Assembly (NCBI GenBank): GCA_035610835.1
Contig: CM069456.1
Location: 28,934,788-28,998,787, forward strand
Direction: 5' to 3'
DNA from: Ophiura sarsii
Lineage: Eukaryota; Echinodermata; Ophiuroidea; Amphilepidida; Ophiuridae
Length of the DNA: 64,000 bases
Positions 56,425 through 64,000 of the stretch are shown here, piece by piece. Made by a program: the position numbers and the translations under genes. The notes beneath the pieces were generated by a model. That model did no database searches. It had not been told where the DNA came from and saw nothing but the letters and a program-made list of their open reading frames with translations. Position 1 is the stretch's first letter; each line of letters begins with the position of its first letter.

Positions 56425-57573
56425 ATGGCGTCTCCAGTTATATTTATCGTGTTACTGTGTTTGAATATTATTCGACCTGTGAAATCGGTGGACACGGATG
56501 GAATAAGGGTAGAGCTTACAACTCCGGTTTACCCTGTAGCAGTTGATGGTGTCTTAGCAATTCAATGTCAAATATGGAATATTCCAGATGAATGTAGCGT
56601 TGATTTTTTTCGTGTGTATAATGGGCGTACGGAGAGGATAACAACAGGGGACACGTACGCGCCATCTTTACTTTGGCAACGCGTATTCGTTTCTAAACGA
56701 TCATTTTCTGATGGATCTCTAGTTTATTTTCTTACTCTAGTGAATATCAAACACAGGGATGGAGGTGAATATATATGCAATGTATATACTTTGACGGATG
56801 GAAACATTGGACAGGATTCCAAAAGAGTACAAGTCGATTCATTTCCCACTGAATTATATCCGTCATGTAACAGCGATCCAAACAGGTTGCTTTTAAACGA
56901 GGGTGAAGTACTGAGCCTAACGTGTGCATCGGAAAAGTCATCGCCACTTGTCAACCTACAATGGAGTTGCAATAATAAGGATGTTTATTTCACAGCCCGT
57001 AACATAACTAACAATGATATAACCTCTTCTAAAATAGCGCTGAGAGTCGACAATTTGCACCACGGAGCTGTTTTTACATGTGCAATGACAAGTTCTGGAT
57101 TCCCCGGACGAGAGAGAGTGTGTCAAATTGGTCCTGTCAATGTGAGATATACTTCAGTAGGCGTTACTATGCCACAGAATACGATAAACCCAATAAACTC
57201 AGTGGAGGATCGAAACACAATTCAAATAACTGATTGCAATAAATCGTGCAATCCTGAAGATAAAAATTCCATTTTATACTTGAGCATCGCCACATTAGGA
57301 GCAAGTATAATTATGTTGACATTTTTGACAACAACTATCATCTACTGTTGTAAATACCAACACATAGCCAGCGAAATCAGAGAAGCTCAAAGAAACGTTC
57401 CGGGTATTGATGGAAGTGAATCGGTTTATGTGTCATTACAGAGGCGTCGAGATAACGAAAGAAATTCAATGTACATGACACTTGAAGATCCAGATAATCC
57501 TGGAAGTAAAGTCCTTATGCCAAAGGAAGTTTTCGAGGAATTTTACAGAACACTAACTGTCAAAAAGGTTTAA
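56425..57573 (+). CDS. Gene M: intact two-Ig receptor (group 2a) with an extra cysteine
   Basis: 382 aa, the shortest intact copy, one exon; the short length comes mainly from the stalk. Signal peptide ends VKSV, with the usual Ala replaced by Val. Ig domain 1 has CQIW and DGGEYIC plus Cys57, where H and J have Tyr. Ig domain 2 has SLTC and FTC with PSC, WSC and RVC, and sequon NIT. Stalk TDCNKSC and NPEDK. The helix ends in YCC. Tail tyrosines are 335 (YVSL), 350 (SMYMTL) and 374 (YRTL). It opens the third 2a-2b cassette and is closest to H and J. Confidence 0.93.
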   Translation: MASPVIFIVLLCLNIIRPVKSVDTDGIRVELTTPVYPVAVDGVLAIQCQIWNIPDECSVDFFRVYNGRTERITTGDTYAPSLLWQRVFVSKRSFSDGSLVYFLTLVNIKHRDGGEYICNVYTLTDGNIGQDSKRVQVDSFPTELYPSCNSDPNRLLLNEGEVLSLTCASEKSSPLVNLQWSCNNKDVYFTARNITNNDITSSKIALRVDNLHHGAVFTCAMTSSGFPGRERVCQIGPVNVRYTSVGVTMPQNTINPINSVEDRNTIQITDCNKSCNPEDKNSILYLSIATLGASIIMLTFLTTTIIYCCKYQHIASEIREAQRNVPGIDGSESVYVSLQRRRDNERNSMYMTLEDPDNPGSKVLMPKEVFEEFYRTLTVKKV

Positions 57574-58596
57574 CCACATTGTATTCACTTATGCGATAAT
57601 AACATGTCATGTATAGTATTGGATATTGTCATGAAATTAAGGAGATTGAATGCTGTACATTTGTATATCTGGATTCTAATTTGCATAATAATAATAATAA
57701 TAATACATGTATAAAGCACCGTCTATCTAGGCAAGTCTATTCCGAGGCGCAAAACTTAGATGTGATACATATGTGTATAACCCTTTAATACACTCCTTTA
57801 CTAGATCAATATTTTGTGACGGAATACATTAATTACAAGAAAACATTGGGTTTAATTTCTTATCAATACTTTTTCATCCATTACTTATCAAATCATTTAA
57901 GACATTTATACATATTAATTGATTGGTATCAATTTTAAAATAATATCGTTGGTATCAAAATTGGTTGATCGAAAAAAGGTTTTGGCACATAACTAATATG
58001 AAAATTACATTCCACTGTAACATATATGATTATACTCTAGAGGAAACGGTAATGCGGTTTTTTTATAAATCCAATATTTACAGAAATGATTTGTTTACTT
58101 AATTTAAACAACTTTATTTCAAAGTATCCAAATATTATCAATCATGAATTCAATCGCTACCTTTGCCGATTTTATAGAACTCACTAACTATTCAAGTAAT
58201 CTGTATATAGCATAATTTATCATTTTATCAATTATCACAAACCACCAATAAAAACATTATACCTGTTTTAGGGTATCTTAACTTAACACAGGGATTTAAA
58301 CTATACAGAATTACAAATAAAGTTACATGTTACCATCGCAGCCCTACCTTACCTGCTCTCAACAAAGTCGATAATGTTATCCTCGTTTTGTGTTCAAGAA
58401 GATAGATTATGGTAGCTTTATATCGTATTAACATTTAAGTTATAGTGTATTGAATTGATACCCGGTTTTAAAATAACAAAATAATTTATAACATTGTATC
58501 AAATTGTTTCTGAATATGCATTTTGCATTTTCCACGCACTAGGAGCAAAGGAAAAAACGCAATATTAGTAAGATGATAGAGTAAAATCAAACATTT
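57574..58596. other. Intergenic between M and N
   Basis: Homologous to the H-I and J-K spacers, including the TTATCAAATCATTTAAGACA segment near 57886. An (AAT)n microsatellite lies at about 57687-57706. No gene recognised. Confidence 0.6.
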
Positions 58597-58847
58597 GAGA
58601 CCTGTCACCACAAAATGAGCGTTAAGTCGCTAGTGTGCATTAGGAGATATGGTCCAATAAACATGCCAAAAATCAATAGAAAACAAAGCCATTTTGCAAC
58701 TTCAATTTGAATTTTGACAGGGAAAACATTAAGCAATTATGACATGTTGCATATCATTTTAAAGCTTGTTTTCTGAGCATTTTAATTCTGGACAAACCTG
58801 AAAATTAAATTTTCCGACTTAACTCTCATTTTGTGATGACAGGTCTC
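58597..58847. mobile_element. MITE, 251 bp
   Basis: GAGACCTGTCACCACAAAAT at the left is mirrored by ATTTTGTGATGACAGGTCTC at the right, with the repeat extending about 33 bp. ATTT on both sides (58593-58596, 58848-58851) may be the target duplication. The H-I and J-K spacers lack it. Confidence 0.75.
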
Positions 58848-58980
58848 ATTTGTTTAATCTAGCGTCACTCGGGGCGTCACCCAAGGAAACACATCTGTCA
58901 ATATGCGCATGAGTATAATTATCGTATTTGAAGGTATACTTTTTACATCCAACACGAAATCCATCATCTTTTTATAGCGA

Positions 58981-59357
58981 TAGTACTCCCTCTATTGATG
59001 AAAATTCGTCATACAATAATCATAATTTCTTTACTGAATAATACCGGGTTGCATATGTAATGTAAGGTTAACGATATATCATTAATATTAGTCTAGGCTA
59101 TCTGTGTATCTTTGTTCACTGCCGTACATCAATGCATTAGTCATCGCATCATCTTTGATGTAGCATGATATTTTACATCTCGTTTTTGTTTCAAATATGG
59201 AAGTTGGAAACAATTCAAATTATGGATTAAGATGTTCTCTTTGTGTAATTTACCAACTACCATGATCAGTGCATATAGATAAATCATACAGCTTTGGTGT
59301 ACGTGTGTATGTATGTCATCGAAATCGGTGCGTTATTATCGCGAGGTGTGTCACCGT
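58981..59357 (+). promoter_or_regulatory. Conserved upstream region of gene N
   Basis: CATCATCTTTTTATAGC at 58962, TAGTACTCCCTCTATTGATG at 58981, TATCTGTGTATCTTTGTTCA near 59099, and AGGTGTGTCACCGT at 59344-59357. Confidence 0.6.
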
Positions 59358-59377
59358 TAATGGATGTTATTTTCAAG

Positions 59378-60547
59378 ATGGCGTCGCCCGTTATCATGAT
59401 GGTGTTATTGGGAATGGAATTTCTGCAGCCGTCAATATCAGCGGACACTGTAGACACTGTGGTAGAGCTGACAGTTGCAGATCAACCTGTAGAGGTTGGA
59501 GGTATTTTAGCCATGCAATGCCAAATATGGAATATGCAACCAAACTATGTTGTTGATTTTTATCGTTTGAATAATGGAAATATCGAGCGATTAACAACAG
59601 GAGACACATACATCCGATCATTGCTGTGGGAACGCATTTTCCTTTCAACGCGTACATTTTCAGACAGATCTCAAGTCTATTTTCTTACTCTTGTGGATGT
59701 GAAACAAAACGACGGGGGCAAATATCTATGTAAGGTTTCACATACAACTCATGATGGAACATCAGTGGAAATTGGTCGAGATTCAGCTTTGGTTGAAATT
59801 AATTCGTTTCCACATGAATTATATCCACAATGTCACAGTGTGCCAAATCAAGTCGCCATAAAAGAAGGCGCTACACTGCGATTGGTATGTATTTCGGAAA
59901 AAACGCTCCCTCTCGTTACTCTAAAATGGAGCTGCATCGATAAAAATGTGGTTATCAATGCTCGTAATGTAACCAACAATGACATGACTACTTCTGAAGT
60001 AACTTTTAGAGCAGGAAAATTACACGATGGAACTGTATTCATGTGCACAATGACAAGTTATCGATTCCCGGAACGAGAGAGAATGTGTACAATTGGTCCC
60101 ATCAATGTACGATACACGACAAATACATTTGTCAGCGATACATATCCTAAAGCAACATCAAACCCCGTTCACTCAATGGAAAATCCAAACCAAATTCAAT
60201 CTACAGACTGTAAGAACCCGTGTCGCCCTGAAGATAAGAATACCATTTTATACTTGAGCGTCGCTACCTTAGGAGCAAGTATGATAATGTTGACATTTTT
60301 AGTGACTACCATCATCTACTGCTGTAAATACCAACACATATCCAGCGAGATCAGAGAAGCTCAAAGAGGCGCACCCGATACAGATGGAAGTGAACCTGTG
60401 TATGTGTCACTACAGAGGCGAAGAGATAATGAAAGGAATTCGATGTACATGACTATTGCAGATCCAAATAATCCAGGAAATAAAGTTCTTATGCCAAAAG
60501 AAGTGTTTGAAGAATTTTACAGAACATTAACAATCAAAAAGGAATAA
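59378..60547 (+). CDS. Gene N: intact two-Ig receptor (group 2b)
   Basis: 389 aa, one exon. The frame is open upstream to 59294, but the ATG at 59378 is chosen because it aligns with the common ATGGC and is followed at once by the signal peptide (through SISA). Ig domain 1 has CQIW and DGGKYLC. Ig domain 2 has RLVC and FMC with PQC, WSC and RMC, and sequon NVT. Stalk TDCKNPC then RPEDK. The helix reads TFLVTTI before YCC. Tail tyrosines are 342 (YVSL), 357 (SMYMTI) and 381 (YRTL). C-terminus KKE. It is the second gene of cassette 3, closest to K, and shares 3' flank with K and L. Confidence 0.93.
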   Translation: MASPVIMMVLLGMEFLQPSISADTVDTVVELTVADQPVEVGGILAMQCQIWNMQPNYVVDFYRLNNGNIERLTTGDTYIRSLLWERIFLSTRTFSDRSQVYFLTLVDVKQNDGGKYLCKVSHTTHDGTSVEIGRDSALVEINSFPHELYPQCHSVPNQVAIKEGATLRLVCISEKTLPLVTLKWSCIDKNVVINARNVTNNDMTTSEVTFRAGKLHDGTVFMCTMTSYRFPERERMCTIGPINVRYTTNTFVSDTYPKATSNPVHSMENPNQIQSTDCKNPCRPEDKNTILYLSVATLGASMIMLTFLVTTIIYCCKYQHISSEIREAQRGAPDTDGSEPVYVSLQRRRDNERNSMYMTIADPNNPGNKVLMPKEVFEEFYRTLTIKKE

Positions 60548-61866
60548 TGTACTGTTGTTTTTGTAATGACTACAGCATTGTTTATTACTATTCTAAAAAT
60601 TTGTAAGTTATACAAGATACACAAAGGTACATTATACAACGTTATGGCTTGTATAGCAATTTTGTTATTCGTATATTAAACTAAAAAGTGAAAATGATGT
60701 CTATATATGTATTTCAACTGTCAGTATCCATGTATCTACGTTGCAATTGATAGAAGTGTTACAAATATTATCAACAAAAGTGTTTGCATTCGAAAAAAAA
60801 TCGGTTTACGCCAAAAGTGTTAATTGTAGTCCATCTTTTTTTCCTCGTGATTATATTATAAAACGCCACCAAGTTGTTAGTATGTAGCAGATTATGAGCA
60901 GGCTCTTATATATATATTAATCACTACATTTATATATATACAATTAATCTACTTTAAAATTTTAGGGATCAAGTCATAACAATCCCGATCAATCGAGAGA
61001 ATAAAATATGTCAGCGCGGGACACTCTGTTTACTAGAATAGGTATTTAACTATTTAGCCGTAGTTGATGGGATGATTTTCACTATTCTATATTGACATTT
61101 GATTTGCATGTTCCTCTTACATTAGAGTATCCTGATTCTTACGCGAGGTCAACTAACCATGCTAACTGGGAAGTACATCCATCGTTAACTTTACAGTGCA
61201 TGCACAGTGTAGTATTCGCCCTTTGCACGGTCCGACATTTGCAAGGAGAAACTCGAACTGGTACCGCATTGAATTGGACTATTCCATAACATTATGTTAA
61301 CAGCTCGACTGTTTCTGCACAATTGCCATGCATTGATAATTTTGAATTGTTGCAACACTTTAATTCATCTGATTCCAGTTCGGGAATCTCCTCGTAAATG
61401 GCTGATTCGTGGAAAGAGTGAATTGTTTTATGATAATAACGTTCAAACATTTCGAAAACCAGAATTTGATCAGATTTAAAGGGCCACATACAAATTTATG
61501 TTTATTGTTAAATGACAGTATTTTGGATATATTCCACCCGCATTTATGCCTGACAATATGACACAGGCACGGTGTAAAAAAACCTCTAAGTGTCATTGTA
61601 TACTATTTGTAAAGGACCCTATGCTGTATACATTCAAATGTTATGTTGTTATTAAATTATTAAACATTGATATATTTTTTGAACATCCATGATCAAATAA
61701 ATGAAAGGCTTATTTATTTATGAAAACCATACCAGTTGAGGCTTGCATTCATATGCCAGTGAAATATACATGTATGAACGCATGAAATTTAAAAGTTAGA
61801 ATAGGTGATATCTTTGGATTTATTAATTTGGGACTACCTATGTTTCAATGAAAGACGATTCTTACT
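60548..61866. other. Intergenic downstream of N
   Basis: The first 300 bp match the flank of K. Bases 61092-61596 contain overlapping short frames on both strands; I recognise none of them. No other element seen. Confidence 0.45.
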
Positions 61867-61991
61867 CAGGCCCGTAAGCAGGATTTTTTTAGGGGGGGGC
61901 GTATTTTTTTGAAAAGGTACATTGGTACCCAAAAAATCGTAAAAGGTTGCCCCCAATTTTTTTTTTGGTCATATAAGACAATTTTGAGAGC

Positions 61992-62023
<32 letters not shown>

Positions 62024-62199
62024 GGACCTGTTTTACTCCACAACGGGCCGAAAAAACGTACATTGGTACAAAAAAAAGGTACATTGGTACAAAAAAAAGG
62101 TACATTGGTACAAAAAAAAGGACTTTTTTCAGATTTGGGGGGGGGGGGGGCGTCCGCCCCCCCCCCCCCGCGCCCCCCCCCCCCCTAGTTACGGGCCTG
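61867..62199. mobile_element. hAT-like non-autonomous element, 333 bp, G/C-tract rich
   Basis: CAGGCCCGTAA and TTACGGGCCTG form the ends, flanked by an exact 8-bp duplication TTCTTACT (61859-61866, 62200-62207), the size typical of hAT transposons. Inside are a run of about 28 G near 61993-62020, several long C runs near 62158-62185, and short tandem repeats. No transposase. Confidence 0.85.
62057..62121. repeat. Short tandem repeat, about three 22-bp units
   Basis: GGTACATTGGTAC followed by an A run repeats three times, with a further single copy near 61915, all inside the hAT-like element. Confidence 0.75.
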
Positions 62200-62207
62200 T
62201 TCTTACT

Positions 62208-63586
62208 AATTGCAATGCTAATTTTCAGGAAGATTTGCCCGTTCAAATCCCATTTGCGGTAGATGGTCACATGTATATCTCATGGTATCGTTATTCCATT
62301 GTTACACTACAGTACTATTTCATGCAGCCATCCATACACATTGCTTTACATTTGTATCGAGCACTATCTATCACATAGGTCGGGCTTAGTTTGCATTGTA
62401 AATTATAGAAGTACTTAGTATTTAGATTTAATCGAGTAAATTTGTTTTGTGATATTGTATTCTTGAAATGTGGTCAATGTAATTACCATACAATTTAAAA
62501 TGTCTAAAAAATTAAGAAATATATAAAATCGCTGCTTATTTTATCTCGACTATTGAATTGTTTTAGATTACGATTTTGAGAGTAAATCCTTTTTCCTAAA
62601 TGACTGCACATGCGACAGCATTTGTTCTTTTCTATGCATAACATTGACGCTATTGAAGAGTGTTTATAATATCAATGTATGCAATACCGGGTGTACTTCT
62701 GCTAAGAATGTACATGTTTTCCCTTTTTGATGTTAATAATTTCTATAAAATACCGTATGACAGGAGTTCTGCAAAGAAATGCGATCAAAACAGTTTATTC
62801 TGGTTTGTGGCTGATTTCCAATTAATACCGATCACTATGTCAATTGAATAATAACAACAAAATATAAATATTTTAATGAAAATATAAGTTTGATAGAGAA
62901 TAGAGAATTCTTTCAAAACGTATACTTGTAATATGTCTATTGTATATGGCAATGTAGTATTGTAGAATGTTTGTGTTGTAAAAATGTTAATACATTTTAA
63001 ATGAAGTAGGAAAAAGTATAATCACTACCATCTTCATATTTACTTTGTAAACAAATTAAAAACAGGTGCCGCGAAAGCGAGAGGGGCCGAGTTCGAGACC
63101 GTTTGTTTTGAAGGTTTTTATTAATTTAGATCATGCCAGTAAGTCCAAGTCCTTATATTACGTACACATTTTGTGATGGCAAATGAAATCCATTATCGAT
63201 AACACCATAATAAATCGCCTTGTGGTGCAGACTAAAAGTACGGTCTTGGACAGAAGATGGTTGACAGGATTTATCAGTATTTCAAGTGCCTAATTTCTGC
63301 ATTTATTGACGGTAACTAACCAGAATTACAATGTGTACTTACACTGGAGTTGGTTTATCCAATGTAAACGATTGTTTTTATTAATTTAAATATAACATGT
63401 GATTTTCAGAAACATTTAATTGAAATCCGCGATCGTGTGTTAAACCAATAAAAACACGTGGGTTTTCGCTGATGGTGACCATCGTTTTCTTGTCTTGCTC
63501 ATCTGACGGTTGCTAATGTCATATGTATCCGCAATGTATTTAATTTAGATTATTGCAATATCAATTTATCGAAAGACAATGTTAAT
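62208..63586. other. Intergenic, right end
   Basis: 63426-63560 matches the DNA downstream of I (32461) and K (45716), placing this stretch in the same duplicated block. GAGTTCGAGACC at about 63090 resembles a Pol III B-box but has no A-box partner. No gene recognised. Confidence 0.5.
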
Positions 63587-63870
63587 GGGGAAAAGTGTAC
63601 TTTAGGTCCCAGATACTGATATACCAGTATCGCACAATACTGGCACATGAAATTTGCCAGTATGGCCTGATACTTGAATACCAAATTGTGTTCCAGTATC
63701 GAGTGATACTGGATCGTTTATATGGTACAAGATGCCACCATAAAGATTTGTCCTAGTATTGAACGATGTTGGTACATAATTGCGTGCCAGTATCACCCGA
63801 TACTGGAATATTTTCATATGTGCCAGTATCGTCCGATACTGGAACAATAACTTTGTACCAGTAGGTACCA
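63587..63870. mobile_element. Palindrome-array element 4, right end missing
   Basis: The left end GGGGAAAAGTGTACTTTAGG is intact, followed by about six CCAGTATCG/CGATACTGG palindromes with AT-rich spacers. The right terminal repeat is absent; host sequence homologous to 32650 resumes after about 63870. It falls between positions that are nearly contiguous in the I-downstream copy. Confidence 0.7.
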
Positions 63871-64000
63871 CTATCAACACACATTATGCGTTCCCTGATA
63901 TATCCAGTATTGTCATATATACAAGCGAAACGGGTTTTTTGTAATTAGTAAATAAATCATTAATTATAAATTATGCTATTATACCAACATTTTTCTATTT

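Noticed and set aside
61909..62262. 117- and 134-codon frames with poly-Gly or poly-Pro
   Set aside because: They arise from G and C runs and short repeats of the hAT-like element.
63080..63100. B-box-like GAGTTCGAGACC
   Set aside because: No A-box or cloverleaf around it, so not called as tRNA or SINE.

Overview
The window reads as an AT-rich animal (metazoan, probably invertebrate) nuclear genome. The genes are widely spaced, intergenic DNA is full of short inverted-repeat transposons (MITEs) and microsatellites, and there is a LINE reverse-transcriptase fragment. I cannot name the species. Start codons sit in an ATGGC context, every complete product begins with a signal peptide, and there are no operons or bacterial-style ribosome sites.

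Almost all recognisable coding sequence belongs to ONE multigene family. Its members are single-exon type I membrane receptors of about 382-390 aa: signal peptide, two Ig-like domains, a cysteine-containing stalk, one transmembrane helix ending in CC, and a 73-residue cytoplasmic tail with three tyrosine motifs (YVSL, YMTL/I, YRTL). I count 15 loci, called A-N plus J' and L' here (B covers the 2.2-kb fragment; no locus is labelled E). Eight are intact (D, H, I, J, K, L, M, N). One is intact but cut by the window edge (A, minus strand). One is frameshifted just before the membrane helix and would encode a soluble ectodomain (F). Five are pseudogenes or fragments (B, C, G, J', L').

Layout. At 0-3 kb are A (minus strand) and fragment B (plus). 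At 4.9-13.7 kb is a block holding pseudogene C and gene D; it recurs at 15.5-24.3 kb as pseudogene G and gene F. At 25-64 kb a two-gene cassette (group 2a gene followed by group 2b gene) appears three times: H-I, J-K and M-N. L lies between the second and third cassettes. J' (an extra 2a pseudogene) follows J, and L' (a stalk/membrane fragment) follows L. Intergenic DNA is also shared between blocks, so the array grew by segmental duplication. L and I look like mosaics of two groups, which suggests gene conversion.

The group 2 genes share three upstream sequence blocks: a TAGTACCCCCTCTAT element near -390 to -350, a TATCTGTGTGTCTTTGTTCA element near -285 to -240, and AGGTGTGTCACCGT about 20-30 bp before the ATG. 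The likely role is a tandemly amplified cell-surface recognition family (innate immune or allorecognition type) signalling through phosphotyrosine motifs. That role is inferred from architecture alone; ligand and signalling partners are unknown.

Mobile elements account for much of the rest: TA-flanked mariner-type MITEs, a TAA-flanked Harbinger-like MITE, an 8-bp-TSD hAT-like element, arrays of palindromes framed by terminal repeats, a SINE-like insertion, a 2-kb element framed by 119-bp direct repeats, and an antisense LINE fragment.
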